The notes under the pieces: generated by a model | Told to the model about the DNA's origin: nothing | What the model saw: the letters and a program-made list of their open reading frames with translations, nothing else | Databases searched by the model: none | Shown here: piece after piece, positions 48,481-58,171 of the stretch | How positions within the stretch are numbered: position 1 is the first letter of the stretch | Layout of the letters: every line of letters begins with the position of its first letter | Program-made: the position numbers and the translations under genes | Source: JAAUUE01 sp943370025 | Lineage (GTDB): Bacteria > Cyanobacteriota > Cyanobacteriia > Cyanobacteriales > JAAUUE01 | Direction of reading: 5' to 3' | Assembly: GCA_943370025.1 (NCBI GenBank) | Contig: CALRPI020000008.1 | Location: forward strand, 1-64,000 | DNA: 64,000 nucleotides

Positions 48481-51303
48481 CTAGCCTTTGCCATAGGAAC
48501 AAAGAATCCGATCTCGCCCCATCTGCTTGGCTTGATATAGAAGATGATCCGCCCGGTGGTAAAGAAGAGAAAATTTATCCCCGTCTTCTGGGTATTGGAC
48601 AATTCCCGCACTAAAAGTTACCCGAAAAACCTGCCTATTATCTGTTGTGAATTCTAAAGCCCGCAGATCTACTAAAACCTTTTCTAAGCGTTGGTTAGCT
48701 TCCTTCTTGTTAATGCCATGCCAACCCACAATAAACTCCTCTCCACCCCAGCGGGCAACCAGATCCTCTTGGCGGAAACTACGGAGTAAGAATCTGCCTA
48801 TTTCTTGAAGGACTCGATCGCCCATCTCATGACCATAGAGATCGTTCACCACCTTGAAATTGTCTAGATCAAGAATTGCTAAACAGAGAGATTCAGCATT
48901 CCTTGCCGCCAAGCGTAGCGATCGATCCCATTCAACCGTGAACTTGCGGCGATTTGCCATCCCCGTGAGTAGATCTACTTCCGACAAACTCCGCATCACA
49001 TTTAAGCGTTGCAGCCGATTCAGAATCCGAGTCACCACGGAGTTTTCAGAAAAAGGCTTACTAATAAAATCATCAGCCCCCACTCCAAAAACCTGCTGTA
49101 TCGTTACCTTATCATCTTGGCTGGAGATAAATAAAACAGGCAAACTACCCCAATGAGGATCATTCCGAATCACTTTACAAAGTTCGATCCCATTCACATA
49201 GGGCATATTGATATCCAAGATTAGGAGATCTGGGGCAGCACTCTCTAAGGTCTCCCAAAAATTCCGGGGGTCTTCTAGAGTAACTAGCTGTATTTCTGAG
49301 GCTTTTAAATAGGTAATCAAGGTCTGGATAATTTCTGGATCATCATCCACAATCATGATTTTGAAATGACCCAAATAATTTTGTTGGAGGATGCGGACTA
49401 CCGACTGCATCACCTGATTAGGAGTCACCGGTTTAGCCAGAAATCCACATCCCCCCAGCCGTGCCACCTCTAGACGGCTAGGGAAACTATCCCGCTGCGT
49501 AAGGACAATTGCTGGAATCGGCGGGGTGGCATTGGACAATTTCTGTAGTAGTTCTAGCCCAGTTTCTTCAACATCAGGAAAGACTAGATCCAGTAAAACT
49601 AAATCTGGGGGATGGTCGGCGATCGCTAGCCGGGCTTGGGAAACATAGTTAATAACTTCCACTTGCATCCCCCAAGAACTAGCTTCGATCGCCAACTCTT
49701 GGGCAAATACCTGATCATCTTCCACCACCAACAACCGAGGTTCCAGTCGATAGGAAGAAAAATTATTGAAGCTCAGTCTAGAGCTTTGGGATTCACTAAT
49801 TACTGGCGGATTTGCAGGAGGAGGAGATTGCAATAACTCTTGAAGATTTGCCAATAGTTCGATAAATTCCTGCTGTTGACTGGCTGAAAGTTGGGGATTT
49901 TCTAGAAAGAGGTCTTCAATTTTCCTAGCTAGTTGAGTCCCAACGGGAAACCCAAAAGTACCCAGAGAGCCAGCTAACTTATGCGCCTCAGAAATTACCT
50001 GTCCCCGCAATTCTGGAGTAATTTCTCTCTCTAGGTAGGCAGTTTTGACGGTTTCTAAAACTGTCAGCCGTTGGTAGATTTTGTCCTTAAATCTGTGCCA
50101 CAGCTCAGCGACACTACTCTGTAATGCTTGGGCAGTAGGACGATCCAAGGCTGAAGTGACCATGGAATCGTGGAGAGGAGCTGTTTCGGGTTGAGAAATT
50201 AGGGGTAATAGTTCGATGTCTGCTTCTAGACTTTCTTCACTTTCTGGCGATAAGTTTAGGTTGAGGGTTTCGTCAATAATTTGGACTAATTCTTTTGCCT
50301 TAAAAGGATAAAACAATAATTGCCCCAAGATTTTTTGAGGTAAGTATTTAACCCCATCCTTCTCTAGGCAATAAATAATCATTTGATTCCCTTGCTTTAA
50401 GCGAGAATAGGCATCACCTAATACTTTGACTAATTGAGGTGTCAGGAGCATTTGGTCTAGCACTAATAGTTGCCAATTTCCTTCTTCTAGAGCTGCGAGG
50501 GTTGATTCGCTGGTGCTGGAGAAAGTCAATAGACAAGAGGCTAGTCGATTTTCTAAATAATTCAATACTTCTAGGGGCAGCCCCGCCAAAATTATTTGGG
50601 GAGTGATGCGATCGACACTAGAATCTAGAGGTTTGAGCCGATAGCCAATCCCATAAATATTTTCTACCAAGTCCTCTGGTGCGCCAGCAGCCCGAAACTT
50701 CCGCCGCAAACCCTTGATATGGGCTTTCACCGTGTCTTCTGTCGGAATATCTTCCCCAGCCCATAGGTGATCCAGGATCATACTTCGGTTCAGTATCCGG
50801 CGAGAGTTCCGCAGAAATAACTCTAGTAGTGAATATTCTTTATTGCTGAGGTTTAAGGCACGACCTGAATAGCTGACGAAGCAATTACTAGGATCAAGGT
50901 ATAGTTCTCCCCATTCTAGTAAAGGCGCGAGGGCAGAACTCCCCCGCCGGAGCAAGGCGCGGATCCGGGCACCTAATTCCTTGAGATCAAAGGGTTTAAC
51001 TAGGTAGTCATCAGCCCCCACATCTAAACCCATCACCTTGTCGTCACTAGTTTGCTTGGCAGTAAGCAAAAGAATGGGCATTTGTTGTCCAGCATTGCGA
51101 ATTTTGCGGCACAGGCTCATGCCATCTAGCTTAGGAAGCATGACATCAAGCAGGATCAAATCATAGGTGTAAGTGGCAACAAAATCCCAGCCCAGCTCAC
51201 CATCGATCGCCACATCCAATACATAATGCTGTTTCCGCAGAAAGTCGCTAACAATTGCTGCGATCGTTTCATCATCTTCTACTAATAAAATTCGCATACT
51301 CAA
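48481..51303 (-). CDS. Multidomain response regulator: REC-wHTH-Hpt-REC-REC-GGDEF
   Basis: The 940-aa protein combines an OmpR-type regulator (REC with Asp53 in LLDVMLP, 1-120; winged helix 127-225), a degenerate REC-like segment (about 230-350), an Hpt domain (about 400-500, His in SEAHKLAGSLGTFG), two more REC domains (about 527-645 with LVLLDLVFP; 655-775 with LLILDINMP) and a C-terminal GGDEF diguanylate cyclase (about 790-938). The cyclase has an intact GGEEF and an RQED I-site five residues before it, so product inhibition by c-di-GMP is expected. It is divergent from a sensor kinase, its likely partner. One protein could thus switch transcription and second-messenger output. Confidence 0.93.
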   Translation of the reverse strand: MSMRILLVEDDETIAAIVSDFLRKQHYVLDVAIDGELGWDFVATYTYDLILLDVMLPKLDGMSLCRKIRNAGQQMPILLLTAKQTSDDKVMGLDVGADDYLVKPFDLKELGARIRALLRRGSSALAPLLEWGELYLDPSNCFVSYSGRALNLSNKEYSLLELFLRNSRRILNRSMILDHLWAGEDIPTEDTVKAHIKGLRRKFRAAGAPEDLVENIYGIGYRLKPLDSSVDRITPQIILAGLPLEVLNYLENRLASCLLTFSSTSESTLAALEEGNWQLLVLDQMLLTPQLVKVLGDAYSRLKQGNQMIIYCLEKDGVKYLPQKILGQLLFYPFKAKELVQIIDETLNLNLSPESEESLEADIELLPLISQPETAPLHDSMVTSALDRPTAQALQSSVAELWHRFKDKIYQRLTVLETVKTAYLEREITPELRGQVISEAHKLAGSLGTFGFPVGTQLARKIEDLFLENPQLSASQQQEFIELLANLQELLQSPPPANPPVISESQSSRLSFNNFSSYRLEPRLLVVEDDQVFAQELAIEASSWGMQVEVINYVSQARLAIADHPPDLVLLDLVFPDVEETGLELLQKLSNATPPIPAIVLTQRDSFPSRLEVARLGGCGFLAKPVTPNQVMQSVVRILQQNYLGHFKIMIVDDDPEIIQTLITYLKASEIQLVTLEDPRNFWETLESAAPDLLILDINMPYVNGIELCKVIRNDPHWGSLPVLFISSQDDKVTIQQVFGVGADDFISKPFSENSVVTRILNRLQRLNVMRSLSEVDLLTGMANRRKFTVEWDRSLRLAARNAESLCLAILDLDNFKVVNDLYGHEMGDRVLQEIGRFLLRSFRQEDLVARWGGEEFIVGWHGINKKEANQRLEKVLVDLRALEFTTDNRQVFRVTFSAGIVQYPEDGDKFSLLYHRADHLLYQAKQMGRDRILCSYGKG

Positions 51304-51571
51304 CCCACCGCAGATTTATATAAATGGCAATTCCGTAGACAAATTAGAATGCTATTAATAAATTCTTAGTCTAAAATAACTTCCTAGATCCATCCTACTT
51401 CAAAGTAGATTAGATTAGAAATTAAAAAATGAGTAAAGTAACATATTATAAATTCACCTAAGTTAATTTTATGCCCTGAGATATATTGGCGAAAATCTTC
51501 TTTTTAGGGCTTTTTAGAGCTTTTTTTATCTGTGCTAATCTAGAAGTCATCCACGACTAAAACCTAAGTCT

Positions 51572-53830
51572 ATGTTTTTTCATCCCTTTAATCAAACCCA
51601 AAAAGTTTTTGGTAATAAAGTCAAACATCTAGTTAGTCGGACTTCCGGAAAAATCCCCCTCCGGTTAATGATTATTGTTCCTTTCGTGATCGAAATTGCT
51701 GGGGCGGTGGGCATAGTGGGATTCTTGTCTTTTCGCAATGGATTCATTGCCGTAACTACTGTTGTTGATAAATTGCAAAATCAAGTCACTACCAAAATTA
51801 ATAGTGATTTAGAAAATTACTTAGCAATTCCTCAGCAGATTAATCAAACGAATAGGGACTTAATAATTTCTGGTATTTTAACCACGGAAGACCTTCCCCG
51901 ATGGCGTGAGTTCCTGCGGCGGCAGGTACAGCTTTATCCCTCGGTAAGTGTTATCATCACTGCTAATACGAAGAAAGAGCAAGTCAATGCTAGAAATCTA
52001 GAAGATGGTGGGATTGGTGTGGGTATATCTGATGCTTCTACCGGATTTAATCTTTATATTTACAATACAGATGCTCAAGGAAAACCTACAGGAGAGCCTA
52101 ATATTACTCAAAATTATGACCCCCGGACTCGCCCCTTCTATCTGGATGCCGTAGCCGCTGGCAAACCTGTATGGAGTGCAATTTCCCCTAATATTGTGAC
52201 TAATATTCCCCAAATTAGTGCTTCTCTGCCAATTTATGATGCTAATAAACAGCTTTGGGGGGTAACTGGTACTACTTTGAGTCTGGCAAAGATTGATGAT
52301 TTTTTGAGTACCTTAAACTTGGGTAATAATGGCAAGGTATTTATAGTAGAAAGAGATCAGAACCTAGTTGCCACCTCCACAAAGCAGAAACCTTTTGATC
52401 TAGATCAAGGGCAAGTAAAAAGGTTAACTATAGATGATGTTAGGGACCCTGTATTCCAATTGGCAGCTAAGTCTCTGAAGGAGAAGTTTCCAGATTTTCG
52501 GCAAATTACTCAACCTACGTCTCTGCAATTTTTCGCTGATGGTGAACTCTATCTTCTCCAAATTAGTCCTCTAGGAAATAAAGAAGGCTTAGACTGGTTG
52601 ACAGTGGTAATGGTTCCAGGATCAGATTTTGTGGGACAGTTGAAGACAACTACCTATACAACTCTTGTGCTATGTTTAATTGCTCTAATTGTGGCAACTT
52701 GGATTGGCATTGTGACTGCCAAAAGAATTGTGAAGCCGATCGAAGATTTGAAAAACTCGGCTATGGCGATCGCAGAAGGAGATTTTACTACCCAAGTAGA
52801 TCTAGACCACCGGGCTGATGAGATTGGAATTTTAGCCAAGGCATTTAATACCATGTCTTTGGAGTTACAGGAGCTATTTACTAATCTAGAGGCTAAGGTG
52901 ACAGAAAGGACGATCGAACTTCATGCCAGCGAAGCACAGGAACGGGAACGTAGCACTCAGCTAGAACAGACCCTCCAAGAGCTTAAGCGTACCCAATCCA
53001 TGATCCTGCATACGGAAAAAATGTCTAGCCTTGGGCAGATGGTGGCGGGAGTGGCTCACGAAATTAATAATCCGGTAAGTTTTATTCATGGGAATATTAC
53101 CCATTCTAGGGAGTACATAGACAGCCTCCTAGAACTGATCCGCCTCTATCAAAAAAATTATCCCCAACCCAGCCCAGATATTACAGAATTAACGGAGGAT
53201 ATTGACCTAGAGTTTATCAATGAGGATTTGCCAAAAACCCTAGATTCCATGCGTCACGGGACTGAGAGAATTAAACAAATTGTCCTCTCCCTCCGCAACT
53301 TTTCTCGTCTGGATGAAGAGGGTAAAAAGCAAGTGGATCTGCATAGTGGGATTGATAGTACATTATTAATTCTCAGCAATCGTATCCAACCCACCCCTAC
53401 CCGCCCAGCAATTTCTGTGGTGAAGGATTATGGTTCTTTGCCCTTATTGGAGTGCGATCCGGGGCAATTAAATCAAGTATTTTTGAATGTATTTAATAAT
53501 GCAGTGGATGCGATCGATGAATGTTATGCCGCCACACCAGAGGTTGATCTTAGTCCAAGGATAGAGATCGAAACTCGATTGAAAGCAACCACCGCAGGTG
53601 AGTGGGCAGAAATTCGCCTTGCTGATAATGGGGTGGGCATTCCAGAGTCAGTGCGGAAAAATATTTTTGATCCCTTCTTTACTACAAAACCTGTGGGTAA
53701 GGGGGCAGGTTTAGGGCTGACTAGTTGCTACCAAATTATTGTGGAAAAGCATGGGGGGACGATCGAGGCTTACCCCAAGGATGGTGGCGGGACAGAGATG
53801 ATAATTACAATACCTATTAAAGGGACTTAA
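51572..53830 (+). CDS. Sensor histidine kinase with Cache and HAMP domains
   Basis: The 752-aa protein has a membrane segment (about 30-52), a large extracytoplasmic dCache-like domain (about 55-360, with SVSVIITANTKKEQVNARN and FYLDAVAAGKPVWSAISPN), a second membrane helix (about 361-385), HAMP (about 387-440), a coiled coil and a kinase core. His496 lies in AGVAHEINNP; the ATPase boxes are NNAVDAIDEC, DNGVGIPE and GKGAGLGL. The Cache domain implies a small-molecule ligand. There is no PAS or receiver domain. Its divergent neighbour with Hpt and REC modules is the probable phosphorelay partner; the 268-bp gap between them holds their promoters and no other feature I can see. Confidence 0.94.
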   Translation: MFFHPFNQTQKVFGNKVKHLVSRTSGKIPLRLMIIVPFVIEIAGAVGIVGFLSFRNGFIAVTTVVDKLQNQVTTKINSDLENYLAIPQQINQTNRDLIISGILTTEDLPRWREFLRRQVQLYPSVSVIITANTKKEQVNARNLEDGGIGVGISDASTGFNLYIYNTDAQGKPTGEPNITQNYDPRTRPFYLDAVAAGKPVWSAISPNIVTNIPQISASLPIYDANKQLWGVTGTTLSLAKIDDFLSTLNLGNNGKVFIVERDQNLVATSTKQKPFDLDQGQVKRLTIDDVRDPVFQLAAKSLKEKFPDFRQITQPTSLQFFADGELYLLQISPLGNKEGLDWLTVVMVPGSDFVGQLKTTTYTTLVLCLIALIVATWIGIVTAKRIVKPIEDLKNSAMAIAEGDFTTQVDLDHRADEIGILAKAFNTMSLELQELFTNLEAKVTERTIELHASEAQERERSTQLEQTLQELKRTQSMILHTEKMSSLGQMVAGVAHEINNPVSFIHGNITHSREYIDSLLELIRLYQKNYPQPSPDITELTEDIDLEFINEDLPKTLDSMRHGTERIKQIVLSLRNFSRLDEEGKKQVDLHSGIDSTLLILSNRIQPTPTRPAISVVKDYGSLPLLECDPGQLNQVFLNVFNNAVDAIDECYAATPEVDLSPRIEIETRLKATTAGEWAEIRLADNGVGIPESVRKNIFDPFFTTKPVGKGAGLGLTSCYQIIVEKHGGTIEAYPKDGGGTEMIITIPIKGT

Positions 53831-53905
53831 TCAAGAGTAATTAGCGCGCCATTTCAGTTAGGATATCTATAGACTTGGTTATTCCCAAAAGGGTATGGAT
53901 CTTCT

Positions 53906-54274
53906 ATGAAATCAGCAGAAAATGTTTTGGGTGGAGATTTAGAAGTTTGCTGTGGTGCGCCCATGACAGGGTTCTATCGAGATGGCAAATGCAATACTGG
54001 GGCTGAGGATCGGGGAGTGCATGTGGTGTGCGCTGAGGTGACAGAGGAGTTTTTGAGCTTCACAAGGGCTGTAGGCAATGATTTAAGTACACCTCAGCCT
54101 AGTTTTGGTTTTCCGGGACTCCAGCCGGGCGATCGCTGGTGTTTGTGTGCGACCCGCTGGAAAGAAGCTCTAGATGCTGGATTTGCCCCGCCTGTAGTGC
54201 TGGCATCCACCCATGCCGCTGCTCTGAAGTACGTAACTCTCGAAGAATTGCAATCCTATGCCCATTTACCGTAA
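53906..54274 (+). CDS. DUF2237 family protein
   Basis: The 122-aa product is a complete DUF2237 protein: NVLGGDLEVCCGAPMTGFYRDGKCNT near the N-terminus, HVVCAEVTEEFLSF, and GDRWCLCATRWKEALDAGFAPPVVLASTHAAAL. Several conserved cysteines (15, 16, 29, 39 and two in WCLC) suggest a metal or redox site, but the function is unknown. It overlaps the next gene by 17 bp. Confidence 0.9.
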   Translation: MKSAENVLGGDLEVCCGAPMTGFYRDGKCNTGAEDRGVHVVCAEVTEEFLSFTRAVGNDLSTPQPSFGFPGLQPGDRWCLCATRWKEALDAGFAPPVVLASTHAAALKYVTLEELQSYAHLP

Positions 54275-54587
54275 ATACTTATACATAGCAAGTACAACTT
54301 TGATTTTGGTAGCGAATAGCTGTATCGCATTGCAAGCAGTAGCTCTAGATTCGCCAAGGAGTGGAGAGTTGCCCTCTCCAGAAGATATCCCGGAAGAAGT
54401 TGCCCGGACAGAAATTATCACCGAAGCGCGATCGGCATTAGATGGTCGTTCTATCACTGCTATGGAGTATGCCGAGGAGCAAACCTCCCTCAGAACTGCT
54501 CCTTATCCGCCAAATGCTCCCCAAAGGTTCCGAGACTTAGTGATCCTCTTGCAAGTTCGTCGTCTGTTGCGGCCATTTTTACCTTAG
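54258..54587 (+). CDS. Small secreted hypothetical protein
   Basis: The 109-aa product has a signal peptide (about 1-30, ILVANSCIALQAVALD) followed by a short domain SPEDIPEEVARTEIITEARSALDGRSITAMEYAEEQTSL and a C-terminal FRDLVILLQVRRLLRPFLP helix. The DGR.ITAxEYAE and LLQxRRLLRPF pattern recurs in cyanobacterial exported proteins that have no name. It overlaps the DUF2237 stop, so translation is likely coupled, and it converges on recJ with a 4-bp overlap. Confidence 0.75.
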   Translation: MPIYRKYLYIASTTLILVANSCIALQAVALDSPRSGELPSPEDIPEEVARTEIITEARSALDGRSITAMEYAEEQTSLRTAPYPPNAPQRFRDLVILLQVRRLLRPFLP

Positions 54588-57175
54588 CCGTTGCTGATTA
54601 ATATCGCTTCCATTGTTTTCAAGGGGACTTGATAGAAATATTGACGACGAAATTGTTCTTCAGTAACGGCACTAAGAAATTGGTTGATATGAAGAGAACT
54701 TGAGTTAGAAGAATCTTGAGATGGCGAAATATTTGGTTTCCAGCTAATTTTAATTTCTACCTGCATCTTGGACTCAAGAGATTGATCTAAATCAGATTGA
54801 TCTAAATTAGATGGATCTAAATTAGATGGATCTAAATTATCTAGAGCAGTGTTTTGAATTTGATTTTGGAGGTGATCTACCCTGAATCCCCATTCAGTAA
54901 TTGCAGTTAATCCTAAAGCTAAACTTTGGCTGCTTAAACCTAGTTTCTGTTGAATTTTCTCTAGGGTAACTATTTCTCCTGTCCGACTTAGATATTTAGC
55001 TATGCCTAACAATTGTTGCCAGATTTCTCTGGGGGACAAATTAGGCAGAGGCGGATAGGCGATCGCGAGGGGTCTTTGCTCCTGTCGAGCCTGATACGAC
55101 CATTTTTGGAGTTCGTTCCAACTTAGGGGAATCTGGGTAATTTCTAGGGGAGAAGGAGGTACAGGAAGGTAGGGGGAGGTAGAGGAAGAAGAAGGAGGTA
55201 CAGGAGAAGGAGAGGAAGTATGGTTTAGGGAGCGATAATCTAGAATTTGGGTTGATTGTGTTTGAGAATTTAAGCTGGAGGTATTGAGAACTGATGGAGT
55301 AGCTTCTAGAGGTTTGAGAATGGCAATTATTTCTACTTGGGTACGTTTCTCATAATTGTTATAGTCTAGTTTGACAATTACATCACTCTTGCCTTCAGGT
55401 ATCTCATCCCTGCCATGTCCCCACCAAACTCCGGGAAATCCTTCTTGGTCAGTATCATCACCAAGACTAAATTCAGTTTTTAAGTAAGCAACTTTCTTTG
55501 ATTTAAGATCGGAAATATTGGCATTCCTGACATCTTTGAAATAGCAATTTCTAATTAAAAACTTAGGGAAAGGATTACCCATGCCACAGGGTTCTAAAAT
55601 TTTTAATTCTTGATATAGCTCTAAACCCAATTCTGCCACAGTTATCACTAAATCTGGTTGACTTCTGGGATCATTAGCCTGAGGATTGCTAGGTTCACCT
55701 TTTTGGCGTAATTGTTGATTGATCGCATTAGTAAATATGGGAATACTTTCTACGGGTAAACTCAATCCGGCAGCAAAGGGATGTCCCCCAAAATTTTGTA
55801 GCAAATGGGCTTGGGATGCCACTAATTCATAGAGATCAATCCCCCCAAAGGAACGAGCCGAACCCCTAGCCAGAGCTTCGTTAACCTTATTCGGAGCATC
55901 TTCATGATCAGGATTTCTCTCATCAGAGGTACTTTCATCAACAACAGGAGTTGGAGTTTCTGGAAGAGGAGATAGAGGTAATTCTTCAGTATGCAAAAGG
56001 ATGGTGGGTCTCCCATATTCCTGAGCAATCCTGCCAGCGACTAAACCCAAAATCCCTACTTGCCATTGGGAATCTGCGAGGACAATTACTTGGGTGGTAG
56101 AGAGGTCTAAGAGGGCAACTTTTTTCTTTACCTGAGCGATCGTATCTTTTTCTAGAGCCTTGCGCCGGGTATTCGCCAACTCCACCTGCTCACCCAACTG
56201 GTCAACTCGTTTGGAGTTATTACTGGTCAAGAATTCTACTAAAATCCCTGCATTCTCATGAATCCGGCTGATGGCGTTTAGGCGGGGGGCAATGCCAAAG
56301 GAAATATCCGTGGGGCGATCGCCACTTTTCTTGCAATATCCGAGTAACTTCTTTAGCCCCAGTCTTTTGGTTTGGGGTAGTTGCCTAATCCCCAACTGAG
56401 CTAGGTAGCGGCAATCCCCCGTGAGTTGTACTAGGTCGGCAACTAGGCCGATCGCCACCAAATCTAACAATTCTGTCACCGGATGCTGGGGTAAATCTGG
56501 CAAAAATTCGTAGAGTGCCTCAATTAATTTATAAGCCACTGCCACCCCAGACAAATTTGCTAATTGATGCTCTGCTGGAAAATAACGGGGATTGAGAATG
56601 GCAACTACTGGGGGACGCTCTGGGGGCAGGGTATGGTGATCGGTGATAATTACATCCAGCCCCAACTCCTGAGCATAGATGATTTCAGCAATATTCGTGC
56701 TGCCTGTATCGCAGGTAATAATTAGCTTTGTGCCTGCCTCTGCAAGTTTGGCAATCCCCAGACAGTTCAAGCCGTGGGATTCTGTGAGGCGATGGGGAAT
56801 GTAATAAGCTAAGCTATCTTTACTATCTTCAAATAGAAATTCTCGCAACCCAGACCAGAGCACTGCGGTGGAAGTGATCCCATCAGCGTCAAAGTCTCCC
56901 CAGATGGTGATTTTTTCTGATTGGGCGATCGCTTGTTGAATTCGCTCTAGGGCAAAGTCTAGCTCTACTCCAAATTCCCGAGAACTAGCTGGTTGATAAA
57001 ACTCTGGTTGAATAAATGCCTGTAATTGTTTTTTATCCCTAAGTCCCCGCTGCCAAAGAAGGTGTGCCACCTGAATTCCGGGGGAATTTGGCGTATATTG
57101 TTTGACCGCATCAAGAAAGTAATCGGGGATCTCTGCAACCATAGATTTTGATAGCAACAATAAAGACTTAAGCAT
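54584..57175 (-). CDS. recJ: Single-stranded-DNA exonuclease RecJ with extended C-terminus
   Basis: The 863-aa protein has the DHH phosphoesterase core: GDFDADGITS (about 95-104), DTGSTN, DHHTLPPERPP and the DHHA1 part with SFGGIDLYELV..NFGGHPFAAGL. RecJ is a 5'-3' exonuclease in recombination and mismatch repair. Two insertions are unusual: an acidic loop (about 415-440) and a low-complexity Ser/Pro segment (about 650-675). The C-terminal tail (about 790-815) contains NLDPS-type pentapeptides encoded by a 15-bp tandem repeat. The start at 57175 or the ATG at 57142 are both possible; neither has a strong ribosome site. Confidence 0.93.
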   Translation of the reverse strand: MLKSLLLLSKSMVAEIPDYFLDAVKQYTPNSPGIQVAHLLWQRGLRDKKQLQAFIQPEFYQPASSREFGVELDFALERIQQAIAQSEKITIWGDFDADGITSTAVLWSGLREFLFEDSKDSLAYYIPHRLTESHGLNCLGIAKLAEAGTKLIITCDTGSTNIAEIIYAQELGLDVIITDHHTLPPERPPVVAILNPRYFPAEHQLANLSGVAVAYKLIEALYEFLPDLPQHPVTELLDLVAIGLVADLVQLTGDCRYLAQLGIRQLPQTKRLGLKKLLGYCKKSGDRPTDISFGIAPRLNAISRIHENAGILVEFLTSNNSKRVDQLGEQVELANTRRKALEKDTIAQVKKKVALLDLSTTQVIVLADSQWQVGILGLVAGRIAQEYGRPTILLHTEELPLSPLPETPTPVVDESTSDERNPDHEDAPNKVNEALARGSARSFGGIDLYELVASQAHLLQNFGGHPFAAGLSLPVESIPIFTNAINQQLRQKGEPSNPQANDPRSQPDLVITVAELGLELYQELKILEPCGMGNPFPKFLIRNCYFKDVRNANISDLKSKKVAYLKTEFSLGDDTDQEGFPGVWWGHGRDEIPEGKSDVIVKLDYNNYEKRTQVEIIAILKPLEATPSVLNTSSLNSQTQSTQILDYRSLNHTSSPSPVPPSSSSTSPYLPVPPSPLEITQIPLSWNELQKWSYQARQEQRPLAIAYPPLPNLSPREIWQQLLGIAKYLSRTGEIVTLEKIQQKLGLSSQSLALGLTAITEWGFRVDHLQNQIQNTALDNLDPSNLDPSNLDQSDLDQSLESKMQVEIKISWKPNISPSQDSSNSSSLHINQFLSAVTEEQFRRQYFYQVPLKTMEAILISNG
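54785..54844. repeat. 15-bp tandem repeat in recJ
   Basis: Four units of GATCTAAATTAGATG (first and last slightly changed) encode the pentapeptides NLDPS/DLDQS in the RecJ tail. The number is a multiple of three, so copy-number change would keep the frame. Confidence 0.9.
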
Positions 57176-57241
57176 TACTGCCTAAGCCTTTACTTCTTAA
57201 TTTATCCGAGGGGAGAATTAATTGGGGATATTAGAGGGATA

Positions 57242-57547
57242 TTAGTAGCGATCGCGGTTGTTGCGATTGTAGCCACCGCCACCGCCACCGCCACCGCTGC
57301 GGTCTTCCCGTGGTTTTGCTTTGTTAACTTTCAAATCCCGACCCATCCATTCAGCTCCATCAAGAGCCTCAATAGCTGCGGTTTCTTCAGCTTCAGTACT
57401 CATTTCCACAAAGCCGAAACCTCTCATCCGGCCGGTTTCCCGATCGGATGGAAGTTGAACGCGCTTAACAGTGCCGTATTCAGCGAATACAGCACTTAGA
57501 TCAGATTCTTTAACCTCATAAGAGAGGTTACCTACGTAAATCGACAT
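57242..57547 (-). CDS. RRM-type RNA-binding protein (Rbp)
   Basis: The start is ATG 57547 (101 aa, MSIYVGNL) with GGAG upstream; the longer frame is leader. This is a cyanobacterial single-RRM glycine-rich protein: RNP2 is IYVGNL (3-8), RNP1 is RGFGFVEM (about 42-49), and the tail is RSGGGGGGGG followed by YNRNNRDRY. Such Rbp proteins are cold-induced in several cyanobacteria and some direct mRNAs to thylakoids. The transcript appears to have a long 5' leader (57548 to at least 57700), which fits cold-responsive control, though no cold-box consensus is obvious. Confidence 0.93.
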   Translation of the reverse strand: MSIYVGNLSYEVKESDLSAVFAEYGTVKRVQLPSDRETGRMRGFGFVEMSTEAEETAAIEALDGAEWMGRDLKVNKAKPREDRSGGGGGGGGYNRNNRDRY

Positions 57548-57755
57548 AAAATGAACTCCAAAATTCCTTGGTTGTGTAGAGAGTGAGATTTCGGAGAGGA
57601 GCCTGCCAAGAGAAAACGTGAAAAACTCGTCAATACTATAAACAAAAGCTACAACCAACCGATACTTAGTTCTCGCCTACTATTCTAACACTTTAATCAC
57701 TGTAGACAAGTTTCCTGATTATTAAGAAATATTAAGGCTACAGAACAATCCTAAC

Positions 57756-57853
57756 AGGACTTACGCTTGTGGAAGTTGTTGCGGGCTTCGACTACGCCCA
57801 ATCCGCAATAATTTCCACAGCTCTCGATAATTCATTGGCAGTGCGTAAGTTCT
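57756..57853. repeat. Family B element, copy B3
   Basis: A 98-bp copy starting AGGACTTACGC with stem GTGGAAGTTGTTGCGGG..CCGCAATAATTTCCAC, head CTTCGACTACGCCCA, and end AGTGCGTAAGTTCT. It lies upstream of the RRM gene leader. Confidence 0.8.
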
Positions 57854-57984
57854 GCCTAAATGAGTTGCTAAGGTCAAATTACTTCTGTGGGACTCTTCCC
57901 TACCAATGAATTATATCCGTCGCCCAGCAGGTTATGTTGTAGAAACCCATCGCGAAGCAATGATTTCTACAACCAAAAATATCT

Positions 57985-58093
57985 TACAGCAGTTTGAGAG
58001 TGGGCTGAGGGTCGTCGAAGCCCACTCTCAAACCCAATATTGATAGGACTTTCAATATTGGTGGCGTGTCTCATTTGAACACAAATTGCTGTA
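57985..58093. repeat. Family A element, copy A4
   Basis: A 109-bp copy nearly identical to A1, with head CTGAGGGTCGTCGAAG at 58005-58020 in A1 orientation, ending ACAAATTGCTGTA. Confidence 0.88.
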
Positions 58094-58171
58094 ATACCAT
58101 GGTGAACTACTTTTCTTGAATTGGTATAATTTCAGTCCGGTGAAATTCTTTAGGGTGATACCTAGGCTGCC

